From: an uncultured Paracoccaceae bacterium
GTDB lineage: Bacteria > Pseudomonadota > Alphaproteobacteria > Rhodobacterales > Rhodobacteraceae
Length of the DNA stretch: 6,680 nucleotides
Reading direction: 5' to 3'
Assembly: GCA_938038825.1 (NCBI GenBank)
Contig: CALHST010000267.1
Location: 1-6,680 of the forward strand
Below, piece after piece: positions 1-5,704 of the stretch. The notes under the pieces were generated by a model. It worked only from the letters and a program-made list of their open reading frames with translations, was not told where the DNA came from and did not search any database. Each line of letters begins with the position of its first letter. Position 1 is the stretch's first letter. The translations under genes and the position numbers were made by a program.

Positions 1-629
1 GGATTGATTTCCAGCATCTCCATGTCTTTTTCGACGAACAGTTTATAAAGCGTCCCCATCAAGCCAACACATTGTTTGACCGCCTTGCCCGCCAAACCCA
101 AGTTGAACGCGATACGACGTCCGTGATACGGTTGATACCCGGTGGCCGGATCGACCGAGAATGATAGGATCTTGTCTGGCGTGCTTTCGGCCACTTCTTC
201 GATGTCCATGCCGCCTTCGGTAGAGGCCACAAAACTCACGCGCGAGGTTTGGCGATCCACAAGCAAAGCAAGATAGAATTCTTTTTCAATGCCAGAACCA
301 TCTTCGATGTAAATGCGATTGACTTGCTTGCCTGCGGGGCCTGTTTGTTTGGTGACCAACGTGCGGCCCAGCATTTTCTTGGCTTCGGTCGCGGCCTCTT
401 CCACGGATTTGGTTAGGCGTACACCGCCTGCCTCGCCTGCGTCGGCTTCTTTGAAAGAGCCCTTGCCCCGGCCGCCCGCGTGAATTTGTGCTTTGACCAC
501 CCACATCGGGCCGTCCATTGCACCTGCGGCTGTTTTCGCGTCTTCGGCTTTGAGGACAACACGCCCGTCGGAAACTGGGGCCCCGTAGCTGCGCAAAAGG
601 GCTTTGGCCTGGTATTCATGAATGTTCAT
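1..629 (-). CDS. sucC: Succinyl-CoA ligase [ADP-forming] beta subunit, N-terminal part (cut by left window edge)
   Basis: SucC is the nucleotide-binding beta subunit of the cytosolic SucCD enzyme of the TCA cycle, which interconverts succinyl-CoA plus ADP and phosphate with succinate, CoA and ATP. The window holds 209 complete codons of a protein usually near 395 residues. The start MNIHEYQAKALL is the family's typical beginning. Lys46 (WVVKAQIHAGGRGK) and the glycine-rich GGRGK at 52-56 match the ATP-grasp nucleotide site, and the visible part ends at MLEIN, the region of the first metal-binding Asn. The frame is unbroken. The ATG is preceded by AAGGA (639-643) with a 9-nt spacer. sucD is expected just beyond the left edge, by analogy with other bacteria. 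The gene is separated from the cyclase by 306 bp containing a tandem palindrome, so it probably has its own regulated promoter. Confidence 0.97.
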   Translation of the reverse strand, partial: MNIHEYQAKALLRSYGAPVSDGRVVLKAEDAKTAAGAMDGPMWVVKAQIHAGGRGKGSFKEADAGEAGGVRLTKSVEEAATEAKKMLGRTLVTKQTGPAGKQVNRIYIEDGSGIEKEFYLALLVDRQTSRVSFVASTEGGMDIEEVAESTPDKILSFSVDPATGYQPYHGRRIAFNLGLAGKAVKQCVGLMGTLYKLFVEKDMEMLEIN

Positions 630-671
630 GGAAGAGGGTCCTTAGAAATGTCGCGTTGGTTGTTCCTATAC

Positions 672-708
672 GACCAGCCCTTACGGGTTGGTAAACCCGA
701 AATTGGTC
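672..708 (-). promoter_or_regulatory. Possible stem-loop in the sucC 5' leader
   Basis: An inner perfect 6-bp dyad, CGGGTT (684-689) and AACCCG (694-699) with a 4-nt loop, sits inside an outer 5-bp pair, GACCA (672-676) and TGGTC (704-708). The region 673-692 can also form a competing near-perfect 8-bp hairpin (ACCAGCCC, TTAC, GGGTTGGT). It lies 43-79 nt upstream of the sucC start. No T-run follows on the minus strand, so it is not an intrinsic terminator. It could be an mRNA leader structure or an operator, or it could be chance. Confidence 0.3.
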
Positions 709-739
709 AGACCCACGCGTTTTTGATGGATTTCGTGCT

Positions 740-773
740 TTTGTGATCACATGAAAAAAAGTGTGATCACAAA
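740..773. promoter_or_regulatory. Tandem palindromic operator candidate upstream of sucC
   Basis: Two identical copies of the perfect 10-bp palindrome TGTGATCACA lie at 742-751 and 762-771. They are separated by 10 bp that include an A-run, so their centres are 20 bp apart, about two helical turns. Flanking T/A bases extend the whole element to a 12-bp inverted repeat (TTTGTGATCACA, then TGTGATCACAAA). This is what two dimers of one regulator bound on the same DNA face would require. The half sites resemble CRP half sites (TGTGA/TCACA), but the spacer of zero does not fit the usual 6-bp CRP spacing. The regulator is unknown. The element lies 111-144 nt upstream of the sucC start. Confidence 0.6.
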
Positions 774-935
774 GCCAACTCTCAAGCGAATAAGTGCCTA
801 AGTTTGCACCGGCACAACATGATTCGGATAAATGCGCCTTTGTTAATTGTTGCTTGGCGTATCGCTAAATCGCAAATTCCGCCTATCCAACCGGCGCGCC
901 CTCTTGGTTCAAACCGCTTGGACAATCTACGTGAT

Positions 936-1733
936 TTATGTCTTCGTGCGCCAAAATCCGACGCGTTTGCGCTCTGAGATGGGTAGGCGGAACCATGACA
1001 GGGCTTGTAACCCAACGAATGCTGAAATTGGCCACAAACACCAGCCAAATCCGTTTAATGTCACCAGATCAAGAGCCGCAAATCCGCCCACAAACAGCCG
1101 ATTTCGCGATCGTAGTTTTTCGTATTTTGAAACGGCCACAAACGTTTGCGCCTGCTCCAGCGTTTGTTCAGGTGCAATCATTCTGGGCGCAAGATCTTCG
1201 ATTGTCGAAGGTGCCGCGACACCATCCGCGACAATTGCGTAAATGGGCATACCTTCGGCAAAACCCTTCGGCTGGGCGCTTCCAAGGTGGCGGAATTCCG
1301 CGTCCAGACGTCCTTTGGCCTGATCAATGACTTGTTGCGTCGCAAGGATACCGCCTTCGCGCGCCATATCCTGAAGACGGGCTGCAAGGTTTACGCCGTC
1401 CCCGAGAATATCGTCGCCATCAATGATGATGTCCCCAAGATGCAGCCCAATACGGAAAGGTAACAAGCCGTCTCCTGCTTCGAGTTCGCGCTGAATGGAC
1501 ACAGCCGCAGCAACCGCATCTACGACGCTTGGAAACTCAGCGATTAAGCCGTCACCAGCCGTATTGGCAATGCGCCCGCCTCGCATCGCAATACGAGTTT
1601 CGAATATGTCACGAGATCGGCGCAACGCCTGCACCGTTCCGACCTCGTCCGATTGCATCCGTCCGGAGAAATTCGCAGCATCAGCGGCAAGGATGGCCGT
1701 TAGCTTGCGCTGGATTCCTGGAATTTGGGTCAT
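936..1733 (-). CDS. Class III adenylate/guanylate cyclase with C-terminal hydrophobic tail
   Basis: This 265-residue protein has a class III nucleotide cyclase domain at about 8-170. The two metal-binding aspartates are present as Asp18 (ILAADAANFS) and Asp61 (NTAGDG). The transition-state pair is Asn115 and Arg119 (GVNLAAR), and Asp108, seven residues before Asn115, matches the usual base-contacting Asp. The usual adenine-selecting Lys, four residues before Asp61, is Asn57, so the substrate cannot be assigned with confidence. PKGF at 155-158 is typical of the domain end. A linker (about 170-210) leads to two hydrophobic stretches, about 213-230 and 231-248, with a WCLWP motif reminiscent of the 2TM domain, so the enzyme is probably membrane-anchored through its C terminus. 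An in-frame TAG lies just upstream of the ATG, and the Shine-Dalgarno is weak. It follows mdh's terminator and precedes sucC on the same strand. Confidence 0.9.
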   Translation of the reverse strand: MTQIPGIQRKLTAILAADAANFSGRMQSDEVGTVQALRRSRDIFETRIAMRGGRIANTAGDGLIAEFPSVVDAVAAAVSIQRELEAGDGLLPFRIGLHLGDIIIDGDDILGDGVNLAARLQDMAREGGILATQQVIDQAKGRLDAEFRHLGSAQPKGFAEGMPIYAIVADGVAAPSTIEDLAPRMIAPEQTLEQAQTFVAVSKYEKLRSRNRLFVGGFAALDLVTLNGFGWCLWPISAFVGLQALSWFRLPISERKRVGFWRTKT

Positions 1734-1770
1734 GGATCTATGCTAGGTGCCAGGGCCAGAAAGGGAAACC

Positions 1771-1804
1771 AAAAAAGGCCGGGCGCTTTGACACACCCGG
1801 CCTT
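1771..1804 (-). terminator. Intrinsic terminator of mdh
   Basis: A perfect 9-bp stem (AAGGCCGGG at 1775-1783 and CCCGGCCTT at 1796-1804) encloses a 12-nt loop. Read on the minus strand it runs into six T residues (the A-run at 1771-1776). It begins 21 nt after the mdh stop codon and should end most mdh transcripts before the cyclase gene. Confidence 0.9.
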
Positions 1805-1825
1805 CTTGTCTGTTTCAAAAAGCGA

Positions 1826-2788
1826 TTAAGCCAGACTGTCGTCGATGCCTTTGCATGCGTCAACCAAGCCTTTCACAGCTTTCACCGAGCTGTCGAACAT
1901 CGCTTGTTCATCTTTGTTCATCGAAATGTTGACGACACGTTCGACACCGCCAGCACCAATCACGGTTGGGACACCAACATAAAATCCGTCGAGACCGTAA
2001 GCACCATCAACATAGGCCGCACAAGGCAGCACGCGCTTTTGGTCTTTCAGATAGGCTTCTGCCATCTCGATTGCGGATGTCGCGGGCGCATAAAATGCCG
2101 AGCCTGTTTTCAACAAGCCAACGATTTCCGCGCCACCATCGCGCGTGCGCTGTACGATACCGTCCAGTTTCTCTTGTGTGGTCCACCCCATCTCTACCAG
2201 ATCTGGCAAAGGGATACCGGCCACTGTGGAGTAGCGCGTGAGCGGAACCATTGTATCGCCGTGGCCACCCAAAACAAAGGCGGTGACATCTTTCATCGAT
2301 ACGTTGAATTCTTCTGCCAAGAAGTGGCGGAAACGAGCGCTGTCCAACACACCAGCCATGCCGCAGACTTTTTCGTGTGGCAGGCCAGAGAATTCGCGCA
2401 AAGCCCAGACCATCGCGTCTAGTGGGTTCGTGATACAAATCACAAACGCATCCGGTGCGTTGTCGCGAATGCCTTCGCCAACGGATTTCATAACTTTTAA
2501 ATTGATGCCCAACAGGTCATCGCGGCTCATCCCTGGTTTGCGAGGCACACCAGCGGTCACGATACAAACGTCCGCGCCAGCAATGTCGGCATAATCCTGG
2601 GTGCCTTTCAGCGCGGCGTCAAAGCCTTCTGCTGGTCCGGATTCGGCGATGTCCAACGCCTTGCCTTGAGGAATTCCTTCGGCAATGTCGAACATAATCA
2701 CGTCGCCCAGCTCTTTCAGAACAGCAAGGTGTGCGAGGGTTCCGCCGATCTGCCCGGCGCCGATAAGGGCAATCTTGGGTCTGGCCAT
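1826..2788 (-). CDS. mdh: Malate dehydrogenase (NAD-dependent, LDH-like)
   Basis: This cytosolic TCA-cycle enzyme oxidises (S)-malate to oxaloacetate with NAD. Its 320 residues match the usual length of the LDH-like alphaproteobacterial type. The Rossmann motif GAGQIGG is at 10-16, Asp34 binds the NAD ribose, the substrate arginines are Arg83 and Arg89 (VPRKPGMSRDD) and Arg152 (LDSARFR), Asn121 lies in ITNPLD, and the catalytic His176 is in GGHGD. Arg83 in place of the Gln of lactate dehydrogenases marks malate specificity. GGAG precedes the ATG by 9 nt. An intrinsic terminator follows closely, so mdh is probably transcribed mainly alone, unlike the mdh-sucCD arrangement of related genomes. 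A palindrome-like site about 100 bp upstream resembles the sucC operator candidate, suggesting shared control. Mdh would consume malate made by the mcl2 product. Confidence 0.98.
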   Translation of the reverse strand: MARPKIALIGAGQIGGTLAHLAVLKELGDVIMFDIAEGIPQGKALDIAESGPAEGFDAALKGTQDYADIAGADVCIVTAGVPRKPGMSRDDLLGINLKVMKSVGEGIRDNAPDAFVICITNPLDAMVWALREFSGLPHEKVCGMAGVLDSARFRHFLAEEFNVSMKDVTAFVLGGHGDTMVPLTRYSTVAGIPLPDLVEMGWTTQEKLDGIVQRTRDGGAEIVGLLKTGSAFYAPATSAIEMAEAYLKDQKRVLPCAAYVDGAYGLDGFYVGVPTVIGAGGVERVVNISMNKDEQAMFDSSVKAVKGLVDACKGIDDSLA

Positions 2789-3127
2789 GTGTGATGTCTC
2801 CGGTTTGTTTCTCGTCGGGCGCGTGCCTAAGGCGAATGGACGCGCGGCGCAAGGCTACAGCGTTCCGACTGAGTAAGCAAAGCGATCACAAAGGGATCGT
2901 ATGGGGCATGGAAACTGTTGGATATAAGGGGATTGTGCTGGTTTTGGGCTGAATTGCGCTGAGTGGTTTAGTTTGGCGGCAAAGTTGGAATTGCACGCTT
3001 TGAACGCTCAACAGGTAGGCTGCGCGCGAATCCTGCGTTACGATCAAGCATGGCAGCGGGGGCGCAGCATGCTTTGGACCTGTTGCAATAGGCATTTCTG
3101 GGCTTGGGGCTGGCTTTGACATCTGAC
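2789..3127. other. Intergenic region between divergent mdh and acetyltransferase genes
   Basis: This 339-bp gap separates divergent genes and should carry promoters for both. It contains the mdh Shine-Dalgarno and a palindrome-like site (2881-2893). I found no clear -35/-10 pair, RNA gene or repeat. Short open frames here lack starts or ribosome-binding sites. A TAG at 3089-3091 limits how far the acetyltransferase frame can extend upstream. Confidence 0.5.
2881..2893. promoter_or_regulatory. Candidate regulator site upstream of mdh, near-copy of the sucC palindrome
   Basis: AGCGATCACAAAG matches the right half of the sucC element (TGTGATCACAAAG) at 11 of 13 positions, including ten consecutive bases. 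It matches the 10-bp palindrome at 8 of 10 positions. It lies 93-105 bp upstream of the mdh start. Only one copy is evident. A much weaker match (6 of 10) begins 11 bp further upstream of mdh. Confidence 0.35.
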
Positions 3128-3565
3128 GTGAACATACGGTGTGCCAATAACGCGGACCAACTGGACCTGTTTGCACTATACACGGCGTTGTCCGGGGCAG
3201 AAAATTTAGGGTCCGTTGAACAGATCGAACAAATTTTGGCGCATAGCGGAACATGTATTTGGGTCGCGCAGTATCACGGTCAGCTCGTGTCTATGGCGAC
3301 ATTGCATCTTTTGCCGAATGTCACAAATCAAGGACGCCCTTATGCGTTGATCGAAAATGTGGTGACATTGCCATCCTATCAACGGCGCGGCTTTGGCCGA
3401 GCCGTGATGCGGGCGGCCATTGATGCCGCTTGGGACGCAAATGCGTATAAGGTCATGTTGATGACCGGGCGGACCGCGGGCGCAAAGGGATTTTACGAAA
3501 GTCTTGGTTTCGACAGTTCCGAAAAATGGCCAATGACATTGCGGCGCACACCCGTGCGTTCATAG
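3128..3565 (+). CDS. GNAT-family N-acetyltransferase
   Basis: This cytosolic acetyltransferase of the GNAT superfamily transfers an acetyl group from acetyl-CoA to an unknown acceptor. From the GTG at 3128 it is 145 residues. Motif A is clear: the beta strand ALIENVVTLPSYQ (about 73-85) followed by the pyrophosphate-binding loop QRRGFG (85-90) and an alpha helix. The C-terminal GAKGFYESLGF (118-128) is the usual motif B end, with Tyr123 in the position often acting as general acid. The start is uncertain: TTG codons at 3104 and 3116 are in frame, no option has a good Shine-Dalgarno, and GTG was chosen because NIR- fits the family's usual beginning. It is transcribed divergently from mdh and converges on the secreted-protein gene. 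The substrate cannot be predicted. Confidence 0.88.
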   Translation: MNIRCANNADQLDLFALYTALSGAENLGSVEQIEQILAHSGTCIWVAQYHGQLVSMATLHLLPNVTNQGRPYALIENVVTLPSYQRRGFGRAVMRAAIDAAWDANAYKVMLMTGRTAGAKGFYESLGFDSSEKWPMTLRRTPVRS

Positions 3566-3636
3566 CGGCAGATGGAGGCGTTTGGGATGCACCGAATGTC
3601 GACCGCATACCCAACAAGAGCCACCATCAGATCGTT

Positions 3637-3960
3637 TTATGCATCGTCCGTGATGTCAGGAAGCGCTTCCGCCAATTCCTCGAATGCTTGTCCTGACGCA
3701 ACAAGACACGTTAGCCCATTGGGCATGGTCACCGTAATGGTCCACGTGCCCGTTTTGCTAGAGGCGAAGACCTCGACAACTTGATTGTTGGCACCCAATC
3801 CCATGGATTGGCGGGATTCGCCGTATCCAGATGCCAAACGGTCCACGACCGCGTCACGGGGCGCGCAATTGCGGCCTTGTTGCTGCTGCGCTGTTGCTGT
3901 CACCGTCGTTAATGCCAATACCGCGCCTGTTGCTATCACAGCTGTCAGAAGTCGTTTCAT
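3637..3960 (-). CDS. Small secreted protein with two cysteines, function unknown
   Basis: The 107-residue product begins with a textbook Sec signal peptide: Lys2 and Arg3, a hydrophobic core at about 4-17, and a probable signal peptidase I cleavage after Ala24 (TATA then QQQQ). The mature protein of about 83 residues should be periplasmic or exported. It has just two cysteines, Cys32 and Cys85, probably a disulfide, with a beta-rich centre (VVEVFAS, GTWTITVTMPNG) and an acidic C terminus ending DITDDA. Similar hypothetical proteins (CAPRD...Y-G-E...GLGANN...V-E-V) are familiar to me from roseobacter genomes, but no function is known. The ATG is preceded by AAGG-type sequences at about 4 and 11 nt. 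The gene converges with the acetyltransferase, with 71 bp between the two stops and no clear terminator. Confidence 0.85.
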   Translation of the reverse strand: MKRLLTAVIATGAVLALTTVTATAQQQQGRNCAPRDAVVDRLASGYGESRQSMGLGANNQVVEVFASSKTGTWTITVTMPNGLTCLVASGQAFEELAEALPDITDDA

Positions 3961-4292
3961 AGCCTTGTCGTCCTTTCATAAAAGGTGTCGACACGCACAT
4001 CTGGCCCAATCCGAACAGCTGTCCGGTGATGACGGGTCGGCCCCGGGTTTAATCGGATCCACAACCAGCACCGTGCTTTTGTTGGCGGCCTTGCCAATGC
4101 GGCCCTCCCGCTGGTCTGTGAATGGAACAAAGCATGCCCATTGGACTTAAATTAATGGTTAAGGGCGCGTACGGATGCTAAAATTTTCCACGTTTTTGCT
4201 GCAATGCGGCGTGATTGCGCTTGAATATTTCGTAAAAAACAGCCACCTGATTGCGCAACAATATTACTGTAACTGTGCCTTTGGAGGGTTTC
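3961..4292. other. Intergenic region upstream of the secreted protein and mcl2
   Basis: This 332-bp gap lies between divergent genes. Its right end has an imperfect direct repeat (4212-4272) and the mcl2 Shine-Dalgarno GGAGG (4283-4287). Its middle has a small dyad, TTGGC (4082-4086) and GCCAA (4093-4097). A minus-strand frame is open from 4146 to a TGA at 3976-3978 but lacks an ATG near its beginning and a ribosome-binding site. No convincing gene or promoter was recognised. Confidence 0.5.
4212..4272. repeat. Imperfect direct repeat in the mcl2 promoter region
   Basis: Two copies begin 36 bp apart (4212-4235 and 4248-4272). Each starts with TGATTGCGC, then three differing bases, then AATATT, then two or three variable bases (TC or ACT), then GTAA. 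That is 19 shared bases in identical order, with one length difference. The second copy contains the palindrome TTGCGCAA (4251-4258). The pair ends 20 nt before the mcl2 start, the expected place for a regulator site or a duplicated promoter element. Confidence 0.55.
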
Positions 4293-5147
4293 ATGACCGA
4301 TCAGCGCCCCTATCGTTCTGTTTTGTACATTCCGGGATCCAAGCCTCGGGCATTGGAAAAAGCCAAGACTTTACCGGTGGATGCGATCATCTTTGATCTT
4401 GAGGACGCAGTGTCCGCGGATGAAAAAGAGGCCGCGCGTGCGACTTTGGCCGAAGCTTTGCGCGCAGGCGGTTACGGTGCGCGCGTGAAAATCGTGCGCA
4501 TTAACGGTTTGGATACGAAAGGGGGCAAAGACGACGCGAAAGCTGTCGCCCAAATGGCGCCAGACGCAGTTTTGCTGCCCAAAGTCGACTCACCCAAGGA
4601 TCTGGATGCGCTGTCCAAGCTGACGGGTGGGCTGCCGCTGTGGGCAATGATGGAAACGCCGCTGGCGATGTTGAATGCCGCCCAGATTAGTGCGCATCCG
4701 CAATTGGCAGGCATGGTGATGGGAACGAACGACCTTGCCAAAGAACTGCAGTCGCGCTTCCGCTCGGATCGGCTCCCCCTGATGGCGGGGCTGGGGTTGT
4801 GCGTCCTGGCGGCCAAGGCCAATGGGATCATCATTGTGGACGGCGTCTACAATGCGTTCAAAGACGACGCAGGCTTAAAAGTTGAATGTGATCAGGGCCG
4901 AGACATGGGCTTTGATGGCAAAACGCTTATCCACCCGGCGCAGGTGGACATCGCGAACACCGCTTTTGCCCCTTCAGAAGAAGAAATCGATCTTGCCCGC
5001 CGCCAAATCGCCGCGTTTGAAGAGGTTGAAGCCACGGGGCAAGGGGTTGCAGTGGTCGATGGAAAGATCGTCGAAAATCTTCACGTTGTCACTGCGCAGC
5101 AAATTCTGTCAAAAGCAAAGGCAATCGCAGCAATGGCAGAGGTCTAG
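4293..5147 (+). CDS. mcl2: CitE-family (3S)-malyl-CoA thioesterase (HpcH/HpaI aldolase/citrate lyase fold)
   Basis: The 284-residue cytosolic protein belongs to the CitE/malyl-CoA lyase family. Visible family features are VLYIPGSKPRAL (10-21), FDLEDAV (34-40), the substrate arginine Arg69 in VRINGLDT, the probable Mg ligands Glu121 (METP) and Asp147 (GTNDLA), and GFDGKTLIHPAQ (206-217). In the ethylmalonyl-CoA pathway Mcl2 hydrolyses (3S)-malyl-CoA to malate and CoA, while the larger Mcl1 (about 318 residues) is the true lyase. The short length, the METP/GTNDLA motifs and linkage to mch favour Mcl2. A plain CitE-like lyase cannot be excluded from sequence. The ATG at 4293 has GGAGG five nt upstream and yields the family N terminus, so a TTG at 4251 in the same frame is rejected. 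It is the first gene of a coupled operon, two bp from nnrU. Confidence 0.88.
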   Translation: MTDQRPYRSVLYIPGSKPRALEKAKTLPVDAIIFDLEDAVSADEKEAARATLAEALRAGGYGARVKIVRINGLDTKGGKDDAKAVAQMAPDAVLLPKVDSPKDLDALSKLTGGLPLWAMMETPLAMLNAAQISAHPQLAGMVMGTNDLAKELQSRFRSDRLPLMAGLGLCVLAAKANGIIIVDGVYNAFKDDAGLKVECDQGRDMGFDGKTLIHPAQVDIANTAFAPSEEEIDLARRQIAAFEEVEATGQGVAVVDGKIVENLHVVTAQQILSKAKAIAAMAEV

Positions 5148-5149
5148 CT

Positions 5150-5704
5150 ATGTATTGGATTGTCCTAATTCTGGGAGTGGCTCTGTGGTGGGGGGCGCAT
5201 CTGTTCAAGCGTGTTGCGCCGGAACGTCGCGCGGCGATGGGCGACGGCGGCAAAGGCATGGTGGCGGGCGCGATTGCCCTGTCAATACTTCTGATGATCA
5301 TCGGGTTCCGCGGAACGCCTTATGTCGACGTGTGGAACCCGCCGGGCTTTGTGATCCATATCAACAACCTGCTGATGGTCATCGCTATTTATATGCTGTC
5401 ACCCGCGCCGAAACGCGGGAAATTGCTGCAAGGGATGCGCCATCCGATGCTGACAGGCTTTGGCGTTTGGGCGGTTGCCCATTTGCTGGTGAATGGGGAT
5501 CTGTCATCAGTCATTATGTTCGGCGGGTTGCTGGTTTGGGCCATCATGACCGCGCGCATTGTCAATAAAGCAGAACCCACATGGACGCCAAACACAGATG
5601 GGACTCTGGCCAAAGACGGGATGTTCCTTGCGGGCAGTGTCGTTTTGCTTGGGGTCATCGGCATGATCCACAACCTGCTTGGAAAGTGGCCGTTTCCATC
5701 ATGA
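5150..5704 (+). CDS. NnrU-family integral membrane protein
   Basis: This 184-residue inner-membrane protein has about five hydrophobic segments, near 2-20, 38-54, 67-84, 101-136 (long, perhaps two) and 158-177. Family marks are WWGAH (13-17), the central MRHPMLTGFGVWAVAHLLVNGD (96-117) and a C-terminal IGMIHNLLG. NnrU was named from nitrite/nitric-oxide genes in Rhodobacter, but homologues are widespread outside denitrification clusters and the biochemical role is unsettled. A fold relationship to isoprenylcysteine methyltransferase-type membrane enzymes has been suggested. No denitrification gene is nearby here. The ATG lies two bp after the mcl2 stop with AGAGG seven nt upstream, and the gene overlaps the next by four bases. 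Its place between malyl-CoA and mesaconyl-CoA enzymes hints at a link to this pathway, but that is inference only. Confidence 0.9.
   Translation: MYWIVLILGVALWWGAHLFKRVAPERRAAMGDGGKGMVAGAIALSILLMIIGFRGTPYVDVWNPPGFVIHINNLLMVIAIYMLSPAPKRGKLLQGMRHPMLTGFGVWAVAHLLVNGDLSSVIMFGGLLVWAIMTARIVNKAEPTWTPNTDGTLAKDGMFLAGSVVLLGVIGMIHNLLGKWPFPS

Larger units (their letters stand above)
630..935. other. Intergenic region between cyclase and sucC (sucC control region)
   Basis: No convincing gene is present on either strand. The part nearest sucC holds a ribosome-binding site, a possible leader hairpin (672-708) and two tandem palindromes (740-773). The part nearest the cyclase (about 780-935) shows only weak symmetry, such as an imperfect TTGCACC/GGCACAA dyad at 804-817. 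I see neither an intrinsic terminator for the cyclase nor a convincing -35/-10 pair. Transcription into sucC most likely starts here. Confidence 0.6.

Noticed and set aside
740..773. Classical CRP site or intrinsic terminator in the tandem palindrome
   Set aside because: CRP sites need about 6 bp between TGTGA and TCACA; here the spacing is 0 or 20. As a terminator, the stem is AT-rich and lacks a trailing T-run.
1529..2422. Long plus-strand open frame of 297 codons
   Set aside because: It lies antisense to mdh and the cyclase, both confirmed by catalytic motifs. Its translation is low-complexity in Cys, His and Arg and resembles no family.
2971..3091. Plus-strand frame of about 39 codons ending MAAGAQHALDLLQ before the acetyltransferase
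   Set aside because: It has no start codon near its beginning, no Shine-Dalgarno and no recognised family. It is too short to support as a gene or remnant.
2968..3183. Minus-strand open frame in the mdh-acetyltransferase gap
   Set aside because: It overlaps the start of the well-supported acetyltransferase gene, shows no recognisable domain, and has no good ribosome-binding site.
3566..3636. Bidirectional terminator between the converging acetyltransferase and secreted-protein genes
   Set aside because: Only an imperfect TGGG/TGC stem with a long loop is present (3583-3613), and no T-run follows on either strand.
4251..4292. Upstream TTG start for mcl2 adding 14 residues
   Set aside because: It overlaps the direct repeat, has no Shine-Dalgarno, and the ATG at 4293 has GGAGG and gives the family's N terminus.
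5150..5704. Denitrification locus signalled by an NnrU homologue
   Set aside because: No nitrite or nitric oxide reductase gene or its regulator is nearby, and the family occurs widely outside such loci.
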